A stretch of 64,000 nucleotides of DNA from Psychrobium sp. MM17-31 (GTDB lineage: Bacteria; Pseudomonadota; Gammaproteobacteria; Enterobacterales; Psychrobiaceae), in contig NZ_JAKRGA010000003.1 in the NCBI RefSeq assembly GCF_022347785.1, positions 434,001 to 498,000 of the forward strand, given 5' to 3'. Made by a program: the position numbers and the translations under genes. Positions 36,629-49,231 of the stretch are shown here, one piece after another. Each line of letters starts with the position of its first letter. Position 1 is the stretch's first letter. A model generated the notes under the pieces. The model ran no database searches. It was given only the letters and a program-made list of their open reading frames with translations, and was not told the origin of the DNA.

Positions 36629-36676
36629 ATGACCAATCTGCTGAATCTTCATCGCCACCATCATATTATCCGGTAA
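36629..36676 (+). CDS. hisL: his operon leader peptide
   Basis: 15-codon ORF, MTNLLNLHRHHHIIR, with four histidines in a run of five codons (HRHHH). Ribosome stalling at these codons under histidine shortage would control the attenuator that follows. An arginine codon interrupts the histidine run, and the run is shorter than the seven consecutive histidines of E. coli HisL. Confidence 0.85.
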   Translation: MTNLLNLHRHHHIIR

Positions 36677-36692
36677 CTTTTCAGGAGATTTT

Positions 36693-36766
36693 CTGCTGGA
36701 GAGATGATGATTCCGCCAGCGGTTATAACGTTAAGAAAAAACCTCTGGCTCACCAGAGGTTTTTTT
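36693..36766 (+). terminator. his attenuator (pause stem, antiterminator, terminator)
   Basis: Three competing stems can be drawn. Stem 1:2 pairs 36693-36699 with 36716-36722. Antiterminator 2:3 pairs 36715-36724 with 36741-36750 (8 of 10). Terminator 3:4 pairs 36736-36748 with 36753-36765 (13 bp, loop ctca) and ends in a T-run. This is the classical attenuation layout. Confidence 0.85.
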
Positions 36767-36785
36767 ATTTATGGAGCAACGAAAT

Positions 36786-37682
36786 ATGCCAACGAGCAAT
36801 AGATTACGCATCGCGATTCAAAAGAAAGGCCGCTTATCAGACGAAGCGAAAAAACTGCTTAAAGGCAGCGGCATTAAATTTAATACCAATTCACAGCGCC
36901 TGATTGCTCACTGTACTAACGAGCCAATCGACCTATTGCTTGTTCGCGATGATGACATTCCGACATTAGTAATGGATGGCGTGGTTGATTTAGGGATCAT
37001 TGGTGAAAACGAGCTGGAAGAAACAGAACTAGAGCGTATTGCTGCTAATGCACCAAGTGAATACGATGTGTTAAAGCGTCTCGATTTCGGCGGCTGCCGC
37101 CTGTCGCTCGCCATTCCAACAGAGATTGAATATAGCGGCGTGCAATCGTTTGAAGGTCAACGTATTGCTACCTCATACCCTCACCTATTAAAACGCTATC
37201 TTGATAGCCAAAACGTTAGCTTCACACCAGTCGCATTAAAAGGTTCAGTAGAAGTAGCACCCCGTGCTGGTATCGCCGATGCGATCTGTGACTTAGTATC
37301 AACGGGGGCGACACTTGAAGCCAATGGCCTTAAAGAAGCGCAAATATTCTTTGAAAGCCAAGCGGTACTTATAAAATCAAAAACCGTTTTATGCGATGAA
37401 AAACAAGCACTGCTGGATAAGCTCATGACCCGCTTTAATGGAGTCATTCAAGCACGCGAATCAAAATACATCATGTTGCACGCGCCAAAGGATAACATCG
37501 ATAAAATTGTTGCGTTGCTCCCTTGTGCTGAAAATCCAACCATTTTGCCAACCAGCGATGACAGCATGGTTGCCGTGCACGCCGTAAGCAGTGAAACGCT
37601 ATTTTGGGAAACCATGGAACAGCTTAAAGCATTGGGCGCAAGCTCCATTTTAGTGATGCCAATCGAGAAGATGTTGGGATAG
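36786..37682 (+). CDS. hisG: ATP phosphoribosyltransferase
   Basis: 298-aa long-form HisG, the first and feedback-inhibited step of histidine synthesis. I chose the ATG at 36786: it is preceded at 9 bp by ggag and aligns with the E. coli start ([19 protein letters not shown]). The in-frame ATG at 36771 abuts the attenuator and has no Shine-Dalgarno. Landmarks are [22 protein letters not shown] and the PRPP-binding [18 protein letters not shown]. The C-terminal regulatory domain is present. Confidence 0.97.
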   Translation: MPTSNRLRIAIQKKGRLSDEAKKLLKGSGIKFNTNSQRLIAHCTNEPIDLLLVRDDDIPTLVMDGVVDLGIIGENELEETELERIAANAPSEYDVLKRLDFGGCRLSLAIPTEIEYSGVQSFEGQRIATSYPHLLKRYLDSQNVSFTPVALKGSVEVAPRAGIADAICDLVSTGATLEANGLKEAQIFFESQAVLIKSKTVLCDEKQALLDKLMTRFNGVIQARESKYIMLHAPKDNIDKIVALLPCAENPTILPTSDDSMVAVHAVSSETLFWETMEQLKALGASSILVMPIEKMLG

Positions 37683-37685
37683 ATT

Positions 37686-38972
37686 ATGCAGATTTTAAAC
37701 TGGTCTTCATTATCGAGTGACGAGCAAGCGAGGCAGCTATCACGCCCAGCGCTCGAAGACTCGGCAATGCTGCAAACTCAAGTGAGCAATATTATCGATA
37801 ATGTGCGCGCCAATGGCGATGACGCACTGCGTGAATACGCCGCTCGCTTTGACAATATTACACTTGAAGCCATTGCGATTACACAAGAGCAACTGGCCAC
37901 AGCAGCTGCCAATATTGACGATGAGCTCAAGCAAGCAATCGAACTTGCCAAAAACAACATCGAAACCTTCCACACAGCGCAAAAGCAAAATGACGTCAGC
38001 CTGGAAACTATGCCCGGTGTGCAATGTGAACTACGCACGCAGCCACTACGTAACGTTGGCCTTTACGCCCCCGGCGGCACTGCGCCTTTACCGTCAACGG
38101 TATTAATGACTGCGGTGCCAGCGAAAATCGCTGGCTGTCAGCAAATTGTACTGTGTAGCCCGCCGCCAATTTCTGATGTCATTTTATATACAGCGCAGTT
38201 GTGCGGCGTCGATACCATTTATCAAATTGGCGGTGCGCAGGCCGTTGCAGCAATGGCCTTTGGCACCCAAACCGTACCTAGCGTCGATAAAATTTACGGC
38301 CCTGGCAATAAGTTTGTTACTGAAGCCAAAAAGCAAGTATCAAACGCTGTTGGCGGCGCTGGCATTGATATGCCAGCAGGCCCATCGGAAGTGTTAGTCA
38401 TTGCCGATGATAATGCCAATGCCGATTTTGTTGCCGCTGATTTATTATCACAAGCAGAGCACGGTGTCGATTCGCAAACTATTCTACTCACCGAAAGTGA
38501 CAATTTAGCAAAACGTGTTGCTATCGCTATTGATGAGCAACTGGCAAAATTATCGCGTAACGATATCGCCAAAGCAGCCCTAGAGCACAGCAAAATCATT
38601 GTTTGTGAATCTATTGCTAAGGCTATTGAAGTTTCAAATAGCTATGCGCCAGAACATTTGATTATTCAAACGGAAAATCCGCGTGATGTTCTAAATAATA
38701 TCTACGCAGCTGGCTCGGTATTCTTAGGAAAATGGAGCCCAGAGTCTGCTGGTGATTACGCCAGCGGTACTAACCACGTACTGCCAACTTATGGCATGTG
38801 TAGCAGCTATTCCAGCCTAAGTTTGGCAGATTTCTCACGCCGCTTTACGGTACAAGAGCTAAGCTTCGACGGACTTAATTCATTAGAGCGCTCTATTGTA
38901 CCATTGGCGATGGCCGAAGGCTTAGATGCTCACGCCAACGCCGTGACTATACGCTTGCAACAAGGAGCCTAA
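37686..38972 (+). CDS. hisD: Histidinol dehydrogenase
   Basis: 428-aa zinc enzyme oxidising histidinol to histidine, the last two steps of the pathway. Landmarks are GLYAPGGTAPLPSTVLM, DKIYGPGNKFVTEAK, the metal/substrate segment DLLSQAEHG and the C-terminal SAGDYASGTNHVLPT. It lies 3 bp after hisG and 1 bp before hisC. Confidence 0.98.
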   Translation: MQILNWSSLSSDEQARQLSRPALEDSAMLQTQVSNIIDNVRANGDDALREYAARFDNITLEAIAITQEQLATAAANIDDELKQAIELAKNNIETFHTAQKQNDVSLETMPGVQCELRTQPLRNVGLYAPGGTAPLPSTVLMTAVPAKIAGCQQIVLCSPPPISDVILYTAQLCGVDTIYQIGGAQAVAAMAFGTQTVPSVDKIYGPGNKFVTEAKKQVSNAVGGAGIDMPAGPSEVLVIADDNANADFVAADLLSQAEHGVDSQTILLTESDNLAKRVAIAIDEQLAKLSRNDIAKAALEHSKIIVCESIAKAIEVSNSYAPEHLIIQTENPRDVLNNIYAAGSVFLGKWSPESAGDYASGTNHVLPTYGMCSSYSSLSLADFSRRFTVQELSFDGLNSLERSIVPLAMAEGLDAHANAVTIRLQQGA

Positions 38973-38973
38973 G

Positions 38974-40041
38974 ATGTATTCACTGATTAATCGACTGGCT
39001 CGCCCAGAATTATTAACCATGACACCCTATCAGTCGGCGCGCCGCATTGGTGGTAGTGGTGATATTTGGCTTAATGCCAATGAATCACCGTTTTGTAATA
39101 CCGAGCCTGCGTATAATCGCTACCCGGAATTTCAGCCACAAGCGCTCATTGACAACTACGCTGCATATAGCCAATTAGATACTGCGCAAGTGTTAGCCTC
39201 TCGCGGCGCCGATGAAGCTATCGAGCTGCTAATTCGTACCTTCTGTGTACCGGGTAAAGATAAAATCACCATTTGTACGCCAACTTACGGCATGTACGCC
39301 ATTAGCGCTGCTACCTGTAATGTCGCGGTCAATGAAGTGCAATTAACTAGTGACTGGCAGCTAGACGAAGATTTAGCCAATAAGCTCGGTGATTCATCGC
39401 TATTATTTATCTGTAACCCTAACAACCCAACAGGCTCGACAATTAGCGTTGATACCATTGAAGCGATTATTCAAGCCTGTAGCGAAAGATGCATCGTGGT
39501 GGTAGATGAAGCTTATATTGAGTTTTCGCCACAACTTACCAGCGCCAAACTCATTAATCAATACACCAACCTTGTGGTATTGCGTACCTTGTCAAAAGCC
39601 TTTGGTTTAGCAGGATTGCGCTGTGGCTTTATGCTCAGTAACGAGTATCTCATTAACCTTGTGAAAAAAGTCATTGCGCCTTATCCAATTCCTGCACCTG
39701 TCGGAGATATTGCCGCCAAAGCACTCTCGCCTGATGGCATCAGTCTGATGCGCAATCAAGTTGCGACATTAAACACCTTAGCCAACGAATTTACACAGAG
39801 CGTTGAAAAATTAGAAGGCGTAGAAGCTGTTTATCCCACTGGCGCCAACTTCGTGTTAGTGCGTTTTAATGACGATAGCTGGTTTAACGCGCTGGCCAAA
39901 CAAGGCATTGTGGTACGCAACCAATCAAAAGTGCCAACACTGGAGCGCTGCTTGCGTTTTAGCATTGGCGACAGCGAAGAAATGAAGCGCCTTACTCAAG
40001 TATTAACCGAAACGGCAAAGCAATTAGCGCCGCAGATATAA
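38974..40041 (+). CDS. hisC: Histidinol-phosphate aminotransferase
   Basis: 355-aa PLP aminotransferase converting imidazole acetol-phosphate to histidinol phosphate. The N-terminus carries DIWLNANESPF, the ligand segment CNPNNPTGS and the PLP-lysine segment RTLSKAFGLAGLRCGF. It is third in the his operon, with 1 bp to hisD and 15 bp to hisB. Confidence 0.97.
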   Translation: MYSLINRLARPELLTMTPYQSARRIGGSGDIWLNANESPFCNTEPAYNRYPEFQPQALIDNYAAYSQLDTAQVLASRGADEAIELLIRTFCVPGKDKITICTPTYGMYAISAATCNVAVNEVQLTSDWQLDEDLANKLGDSSLLFICNPNNPTGSTISVDTIEAIIQACSERCIVVVDEAYIEFSPQLTSAKLINQYTNLVVLRTLSKAFGLAGLRCGFMLSNEYLINLVKKVIAPYPIPAPVGDIAAKALSPDGISLMRNQVATLNTLANEFTQSVEKLEGVEAVYPTGANFVLVRFNDDSWFNALAKQGIVVRNQSKVPTLERCLRFSIGDSEEMKRLTQVLTETAKQLAPQI

Positions 40042-40056
40042 CAAAGAGAATAGTCA

Positions 40057-41123
40057 ATGAGAAGCAAGATTTTATTTATCGATCGCGACGGCACCCTTGT
40101 TGAAGAGCCGCCAATTGATAAGCAATTAGATACCCTAGAAAAGCTGGTCTTTGAGCCTGATGTCATTCCGGTGTTACTCCAATTACAAGCCTCTGGTTAT
40201 GAGCTAATTATGGTATCGAATCAAGATGGCTTAGGGACAGATAGTTTTCCGCAAGCTGATTTCGATCTACCCCACGATAAAATGATGGATATCTTTAGCT
40301 CACAAGGAATTACTTTTAGCGAAGTATTGATTTGCCCGCACTTTGATCACGAAGATTGTAGTTGCCGTAAACCGCGTTTGGGGCTGGTTAAAGATTTATT
40401 ACAACAAGGCCGTGTCGATTTTGAAAACAGCTATGTTATTGGCGATCGCGACACAGATGTTGAGCTTGCCAATAACATGGGTATTCAATCATTTAAATAC
40501 GATCGTCAAACCCTCAATTGGGACATGATTGCCCGCGCCCTTACCGTCAAAGAGCGTAAGGCTGAGGTGGTACGCAACACCAATGAAACGCAAATTAGCG
40601 TGGCCGTTAATCTTGATAAACAAGGTGGCAGCCAAATCAGCACCGGTATTGGTTTTTTCGATCACATGCTCGATCAAATTGCCACTCACGGCGGCTTTGA
40701 GTTAAACGCGCAAGTGACAGGCGATTTACACATCGATGATCACCACACCGTTGAAGATACCGCCATTGCCCTTGGCAATGCGCTAGCTAAAGCCCTTGGC
40801 GATAAACGTGGTATTGGCCGCTTTGGTTTTACCCTACCAATGGATGAGTGTTTGTGTACTTGTGCCCTTGATTTATCGGGTCGCGGCTGGCTTGAATTTA
40901 ACGCCAATTTTGCCAACGAGCGCGTTGGTGAACTCGCCACTGAAATGGTGCCACATTTCTTCCATTCGCTATCGAGTGCCATGGCGGCGACTTTACACAT
41001 CAAAGGTGAAGGTAAAAATACCCATCACCTTGTGGAAGGGATTTTTAAAGCCTTTGGCCGCACGCTGCGCCAAGCAATAAAGATTGAAGGTAACGAACTA
41101 CCAAGCAGTAAGGGTGTGTTGTA

Positions 41124-41124
<1 letters not shown>
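40057..41124 (+). CDS. hisB: Bifunctional histidinol-phosphatase / imidazoleglycerol-phosphate dehydratase
   Basis: 355-aa fusion of two histidine enzymes, as in enterobacteria. The N-terminal HAD phosphatase (about 1-165) has [12 protein letters not shown], the zinc-site [14 protein letters not shown] and [10 protein letters not shown]. The C-terminal dehydratase (about 170-355) has the metal-binding motifs [27 protein letters not shown] and [13 protein letters not shown]. Its stop overlaps the hisH start by one base. Confidence 0.98.
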
Positions 41125-43220
<2,096 letters not shown>

Positions 43221-43227
<7 letters not shown>

Positions 43228-43829
43228 ACAACATCGAGCAATTAGATTGGGATAAAGTCGATGGCATGATGCCTGCCATCGTACAGGATAGTTTTAGCGG
43301 CGTTGTTTTGATGCTCGGGTATATGAATCAAGACGCCTTAGCAAAAACACTTGAAACCGGAAAAGTGACCTTTTTCTCACGCACTAAAAACCGCTTGTGG
43401 ACCAAGGGCGAAACCTCGCAAGATTACTTACACGTCAAAGATATTAGCGTTGACTGTGACAACGATACGTTATTGATTATGGCAAACCCTGCTGGGCCAA
43501 CCTGTCATTTAGGTAATCAAAGCTGCTTTAACGATAGCAAAGGCTTTGATCTTGATTTCATTAGCCAACTTAACAGTGTTATCGGCGCGCGTTATGAAGA
43601 TCGCGACGAGTCGAGTTACACCGCATCGCTATTTAATCGCGGCGTTAAACGCATGGCGCAAAAAGTGGGTGAAGAAGGTGTTGAAGTCGCGCTCGCTGCA
43701 GCAACTGATGATCGCGAAGAGCTAATTAACGAGTCTTCAGATCTACTTTATCACCTGCTCGTTTTACTGCGTGGTAAAGATGTTTCTCTCGCTGAGATAA
43801 TGGACAACCTCCGTAGCCGCCACAAATAA
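43221..43829 (+). CDS. hisIE: Bifunctional PR-AMP cyclohydrolase / PR-ATP pyrophosphatase
   Basis: 202-aa fusion performing steps two and three of histidine synthesis. The N-terminal HisI part has [26 protein letters not shown], and the cysteine ligands in VDCDNDT and CHLGNQSCF. The C-terminal HisE part has [17 protein letters not shown]. It is the last gene of the operon, followed by a strong terminator. Confidence 0.97.
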
Positions 43830-43850
43830 GCCAACTAGAATCTCATTGAC

Positions 43851-43884
43851 AATTCAGCGTCGATAATAACGACGCTGAATTTTT
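43851..43884 (+). terminator. Terminator of the his operon
   Basis: A 12-bp perfect stem (aattcagcgtcg / cgacgctgaatt) with a 7-base loop, followed by ttttt, lies 21 bp after hisIE. Confidence 0.9.
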
Positions 43885-43942
43885 CAGACTAAGATCTCCA
43901 AAACTCAACATTCCACTACCAATATGGGCTGTTAGTGATATT

Positions 43943-45754
43943 ATGCGAGTGTTTAGTCATTTTCGCGCAATAACCATAATAACAATGCTCGTCAGATCCT
44001 TACTCACATTCTGCCTACTATCCTTGTTGTTCTTGGCTAATATTGTTGTGGCTGGCACAAGTGTTAATTCAAATGCTGTAGTTAAATACAAGCAACTCAT
44101 CGACGTCGTTCATCTCAACGACAGCGCCAATAGTCAATTTGTTAATAACCTATTTAATGAATTAGATTCAGATAATTACAAGGGTATTCGCGCGCCGATG
44201 TACGGCCTAATTGCCAAGCTAGAGACAAATAACGGTAATGTCGATAAAGCAAAAATCGCGTTAGAGCGAGCTATTTCAGCCCTCAATAAAACCGTTAGTC
44301 ACAGCTATCAAATCGATGCGTTAAATCACATCAGTTGGGTCTACATCAACCGTGGTGATTATGCGTCAGCTATATACTACTTGCAGCGAATGGCCGATTA
44401 CGCCTACGAGCACAAACACATGCGCGGCCAAGCAATAGCACTTAATCGCCTTGGTCAATGTTATATTGAGCTAGGTCTTAGCTCGTTGGCGTTCCCGCCA
44501 CTAGAAACAGCACTTAGCATTTCCAAACAATACGAATTTGAAAATACTGAGCTGCTCGCCCTGCTCTATCTAGCTAATGCAGCGCTCACTAGCGATAAAA
44601 TGACACCACAAGAAATTCTTGCAATAGTTGACCAAGCGACGTTAATCACCAAGCGCATGAACTATGGCGAAGGTTATATCGATCGCTTACGCGGCCTCAC
44701 TTATCAAAAAGTGCCACAGCACGATATTGCCCAACAATGGCTGCAAAAATCACTCGCTTTTGCCACCAGTGAACATGACGTAAGACTCCTGCGTTTAATT
44801 AACTATGACTTAGCGCAATTTTACTTCATACAACATCAAGAAGAGCTTGCATTAAGTCACGCGCAAAGCAGTTTGATGTATGCTAAACGCCTCAATCATC
44901 AAGCTGGCATTGCCAAACTTCACTATCTGCTCAGTCAAATTTATCACCGACAACAAGATAGCTCTCAAGCATATGCAAACTTGTCTGCCTACACTGACTT
45001 TCTGCGCTCTGACAGTAACCGCAATGCAATAAGCCTACTGACGTTAATGGATAAACGCATAAACAGTCTACGACAGCAAAACAAAATGGTTGAGTTAGAA
45101 AATAACCTACTGTCTACAGATCTCGCGGCACAAAAAGCCTATAACGAACGTCATACAACGGTTATCTGGTTAATGGCGGCATTATTTGTGTTTATAAGCC
45201 TGTCTGTTTCACTGTTTATTCGCCATCGCATGATGTCGATGAAAGTAGCGATATCAATGAAAGATGCATTAACCGGTGCTTATGCCAGAAGCTATCTTAA
45301 ACACTTTTTACCCTTGGTAAAAAACACCTTGGCTAAAGAGCGCGATTTCAATAGTTCTTTCGGCATTATGCTCATCGACTGCGACGACTTTAAACTCATT
45401 AATGACAAATTCGGCCATGGCGGTGGCGATGCTGCGCTTAAAGCCATAGTAACAACCATTAATAGGGAAATTCGCAATCAGGACACCTTATTTAGGTGGG
45501 GTGGCGATGAATTTGTATTAATGTGTCAATCGGTATCCAAAACGCAACTTAAAGAGATTTCTAGCCGCATCAACAAAGCGGTGAGTAATTTAGCGGTCAA
45601 TTATGGTAATAGTGAAATTCGTCCGACAATTTCCATTGGTTATGCACTACATTCTCATGATGAGAGTTTCAACCTCGACGAATTATTAAAGATTGCTGAT
45701 GATTACCTTTACCAAAGTAAGCGTGCAGGCAAGAATGCCGCATTCGGTATCTAA
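43943..45754 (+). CDS. TPR-GGDEF diguanylate cyclase, membrane-anchored
   Basis: 603-aa cyclase. An N-terminal signal/anchor (about 15-35) leads to a periplasmic region of tetratricopeptide-type helices (about 60-350; for example DALNHISWVYINRGDYASAIYYL). A transmembrane helix (about 405-425) follows, then a GGDEF domain with intact RWGGDEFVLM. The inhibitory RxxD site is present as RNQD five residues before it. Product feedback inhibition is therefore expected, unlike in the GGDEF-EAL protein at 889-2973. It is probably monocistronic. The signal sensed by the TPR part is unknown. Confidence 0.88.
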   Translation: MRVFSHFRAITIITMLVRSLLTFCLLSLLFLANIVVAGTSVNSNAVVKYKQLIDVVHLNDSANSQFVNNLFNELDSDNYKGIRAPMYGLIAKLETNNGNVDKAKIALERAISALNKTVSHSYQIDALNHISWVYINRGDYASAIYYLQRMADYAYEHKHMRGQAIALNRLGQCYIELGLSSLAFPPLETALSISKQYEFENTELLALLYLANAALTSDKMTPQEILAIVDQATLITKRMNYGEGYIDRLRGLTYQKVPQHDIAQQWLQKSLAFATSEHDVRLLRLINYDLAQFYFIQHQEELALSHAQSSLMYAKRLNHQAGIAKLHYLLSQIYHRQQDSSQAYANLSAYTDFLRSDSNRNAISLLTLMDKRINSLRQQNKMVELENNLLSTDLAAQKAYNERHTTVIWLMAALFVFISLSVSLFIRHRMMSMKVAISMKDALTGAYARSYLKHFLPLVKNTLAKERDFNSSFGIMLIDCDDFKLINDKFGHGGGDAALKAIVTTINREIRNQDTLFRWGGDEFVLMCQSVSKTQLKEISSRINKAVSNLAVNYGNSEIRPTISIGYALHSHDESFNLDELLKIADDYLYQSKRAGKNAAFGI

Positions 45755-45859
45755 TCCATTGTTAATCTAACAAGTGCTAAACAATTTGTTGCGTATTAAC
45801 GCTTTTCACCCATCCAACTTTCAATAATAATACCCTCTTTTTATTGATGAGTTTTGATT

Positions 45860-47674
45860 ATGCGATCTTCGCTGCAATGGCCTTACCGCGCACTATGTCT
45901 TAGTCTATTAACTTCAAGCGCCGTGCTATCAACGCAGATAGCATCAGCTAAAGAAATCGTTTTCAACGATCCGGCCACCTTATTACCACCCACGCTAAAA
46001 TGGCGTGGTGCCAGCGAAGCACTAATCAATCACGATCCCAAATGGCAAACACCCGCCGAGCGCAATAATTTTGTTAACACGCCATCTTATAGCGAAACCA
46101 TCGACTATTTAGAAAAGCTAGCTGAAAAGTCTGATTTAATTAAGCTGTCTTACTTTGGCAAAAGCACGCTGGGTAAGCCGCTGATGTTAGTACATGTATC
46201 ATCTGACTTTAACGCTAAGTCACGCCCTAAAGTGTTAGCGCAGGCAGGCATACACTCTGGCGAAATCGACGGTAAAGACGCAGGTTTAATGCTGGTGCGT
46301 GACATTGTATTGGGTAAACAAGCGAATTTAGTTGAGGATGTCGACTTACTCTTTGTGCCGATTTTTAATGCCGACGGTCACGAAAATAAATCCAAATATC
46401 ATCGCGTGAATCAACGTGGCCCGAGTAATATGGGCTGGCGTGCAACCTCACAAAACCTCAATCTGAACCGCGATTACGCCAAAATAAAAAGCGTCGAAAT
46501 GGCGGCAATGATCAAACTATTAAATAAGTATCAGCCAAGTCTCTACCTTGATTTACACGTTACTGACGGCGTAGATTACCAGTACGATATTACCTACGGA
46601 ACCATTAAAAGCCATAGCTATTCACCTGAAATAGCTAAATGGTTTGATAATTTCTACCGCCCAACAGTAGACACGGCTTTATCAACCATGGGACATATTC
46701 CCGGTGATTTAGTATTTGCAATGGATAACCGCAATATCGAAAAAGGGATCGCCGGCTGGAGTCCTGGTCAGCGCTACAGTGACGGTTATGGTGCTGCCCG
46801 CCATATTCCAACCGTATTAGTGGAAAATCACTCGTTAAAGCCGTATAAACAGCGTGTTCTGGGAACATATGTATTAATTGAGTCATCGTTAAAAGCTGTT
46901 GCTGCCCATCAAAAACACTTATCCAAAGCCATCGCAAGTGATAAAAGCTCAAGACCCGATGAGTTACCTCTGACTTGGGGCTACAACAAACCAAGAACCG
47001 TAGTCTTTAAAGGCATAACCTACCAACATTTTGACGATGAAATTTCAGGGACACAGCAAGTCAAATGGACGGGGAAAGCGAAAACATATCAAATGCCATG
47101 GTTTGATCGTAATGTGCCGAAATTAATCACCAGATTGCCAAAGTCTTATTGGGTTTTACCGCAATATACCGATGCTATTTCGAGACTTAAGCAACATGGC
47201 ATTAAAACAAAGACCTTAACTGCGCCGCGCACCATTAAGCTAGAAGGCTTAAGTGTTACAAACTCTGACTTTGCCAAAGCCCCTTATGAAGGTGAAATGC
47301 GCGTTAAAGCGACCTTTAATAGCCATACGAGTGATATTGAACTTCCTGCTGGAAGTGTGGAAGTATCCCTCGACCAGTCTTTAGGTAAGCTGGCCTTCGC
47401 TTTGCTAGAGCCACAATCACCTGATTCTCTTTTTCAATGGGGATTTTTTAACACCATTTTTCAACGAACGGAATATATTGAAGGTTATGCCGTGGTGCCA
47501 ATGGCTCAGCAAATGTTGGCGCAATCACCAGAGCTAAAGACAGCATTTGAAGAGAAAATGAAAACGGATAAAGCTTTTGCTGACAATCCACGGGCTCGTC
47601 TTGCATGGTTTTATCGTCAATCACCATTCTATGATAAGGCCCATGGCCGCTACCCTGTTTACCGTCAATGGTAG
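45860..47674 (+). CDS. M14-family zinc carboxypeptidase, exported
   Basis: 604-aa metallopeptidase with a signal peptide (cleavage near IASA-KE). I chose the ATG at 45860; an in-frame TTG 6 bp upstream is less likely. The zinc-binding HxxE is in QAGIHSGEIDGKDAGL, the third ligand histidine in LDLHVTDG and the catalytic glutamate probably in VLVENHSLKP. The C-terminal third has no recognised domain. Its substrate is unknown, but a role in peptide degradation in the periplasm or outside the cell is likely. Its stop codon directly abuts that of the convergent gene. Confidence 0.85.
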   Translation: MRSSLQWPYRALCLSLLTSSAVLSTQIASAKEIVFNDPATLLPPTLKWRGASEALINHDPKWQTPAERNNFVNTPSYSETIDYLEKLAEKSDLIKLSYFGKSTLGKPLMLVHVSSDFNAKSRPKVLAQAGIHSGEIDGKDAGLMLVRDIVLGKQANLVEDVDLLFVPIFNADGHENKSKYHRVNQRGPSNMGWRATSQNLNLNRDYAKIKSVEMAAMIKLLNKYQPSLYLDLHVTDGVDYQYDITYGTIKSHSYSPEIAKWFDNFYRPTVDTALSTMGHIPGDLVFAMDNRNIEKGIAGWSPGQRYSDGYGAARHIPTVLVENHSLKPYKQRVLGTYVLIESSLKAVAAHQKHLSKAIASDKSSRPDELPLTWGYNKPRTVVFKGITYQHFDDEISGTQQVKWTGKAKTYQMPWFDRNVPKLITRLPKSYWVLPQYTDAISRLKQHGIKTKTLTAPRTIKLEGLSVTNSDFAKAPYEGEMRVKATFNSHTSDIELPAGSVEVSLDQSLGKLAFALLEPQSPDSLFQWGFFNTIFQRTEYIEGYAVVPMAQQMLAQSPELKTAFEEKMKTDKAFADNPRARLAWFYRQSPFYDKAHGRYPVYRQW

Positions 47675-48493
47675 CTAAGGGACATATTTGGCAATAATCT
47701 TTTCTAAGGCATTTTCTCGTTTAACAGCGGCTAATGCCTTATCGAATCGCTTGACGAAATCTTTTTTGTATTTGAAACGGCCGTGTTCATCACTGCTATA
47801 ACCAATATGAGCAGATTGCACCATCACTTCTATGGTCTGATGAATATGATCAAAGTTGAGTGAGTCATCTTGCGCGCTTAATTGTTTTAACACCCACTTC
47901 GTTGATAAAGGATCATTGAGATAACAGTCGATGCGCTGATTAATCAACTTCATCACATTTGCTTTGGTACTGCGGTTTTCCCAAATTCGGATCAGCCCTT
48001 GTCCTTGTGCCTGACTCAAGCGCTCATTAAGAATTAAGTACCCTGCATTAATACCGACATTTAGTGGTGTTTTACGCGCATCGTCATTACCTACTAAATG
48101 AGACCTAATGTCGACAGAATCGTGGCAGTGAGCAACAACCCGCTCATAAGCTAAGGCAGCCGAGTACGGCCAAATATAATCTCGTTTGTGGGTGTGAATA
48201 TAAGGAGGAATAATCGCAAACGCATTGCCAAGTTTCACTTCTTGTAACGCACGCTTCCATGGCATTGCTACGAAAGTCACTTGATAATCTTTGGCTAAAC
48301 GCTGCGCCGCCAAAGATATTAAATCGACGTAAATACCTTTTACTTGGCCGTCTTCAATATAGGAATACGGTGGATAGCTATCATCCGCCACTATGGTAAC
48401 AAGTTGCTGTTTGGCATGGCTAATATTGATAAACAGTGAACAAGCAATAAACACCAGCGCTTTTAGCATTATGTTCGAATAAGCGTTATTCAT
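47675..48493 (-). CDS. Periplasmic solute-binding-like protein (SBP_bac_3 type)
   Basis: 272-aa exported protein resembling amino-acid ABC-transporter binding proteins: VTIVADDSYPPYSYIEDGQVKGIYVDL at the start of the mature protein. The ATG at 48493 is preferred over a GTG 21 bp upstream because the signal peptide (MLKALVFIACSLFINISHA) then lies closer to the start. No permease or ATPase gene is nearby, so it may act as a stand-alone sensor component. The stop abuts that of the M14 gene with no spacer. Confidence 0.75.
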   Translation of the reverse strand: MNNAYSNIMLKALVFIACSLFINISHAKQQLVTIVADDSYPPYSYIEDGQVKGIYVDLISLAAQRLAKDYQVTFVAMPWKRALQEVKLGNAFAIIPPYIHTHKRDYIWPYSAALAYERVVAHCHDSVDIRSHLVGNDDARKTPLNVGINAGYLILNERLSQAQGQGLIRIWENRSTKANVMKLINQRIDCYLNDPLSTKWVLKQLSAQDDSLNFDHIHQTIEVMVQSAHIGYSSDEHGRFKYKKDFVKRFDKALAAVKRENALEKIIAKYVP

Positions 48494-48574
48494 TACATTG
48501 GCTCTCACTGTCACTGACTATATATTCAGCGTAGCGCTAATTAGTCCATGCGCCAAGTAATATAATGCACTAAC

Positions 48575-49117
<543 letters not shown>

Positions 49118-49137
49118 TTATCGCTGGCTAAAAATAA

Positions 49138-49172
49138 AAAACGCCGAACATTATCGCTATGTTCGGCGTTTT
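49138..49172 (-). terminator. Terminator of guaBA
   Basis: A 14-bp perfect stem (aaaacgccgaacat / atgttcggcgtttt) with a 7-base loop lies 60 bp after guaA, with T-rich sequence following on the minus strand. Confidence 0.85.
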
Positions 49173-49231
49173 ATCAACAATTAACTGCTTTTTACTTTAT
49201 CAAAGTAAAAGCCAGTATCTTTAAGAGGAGC

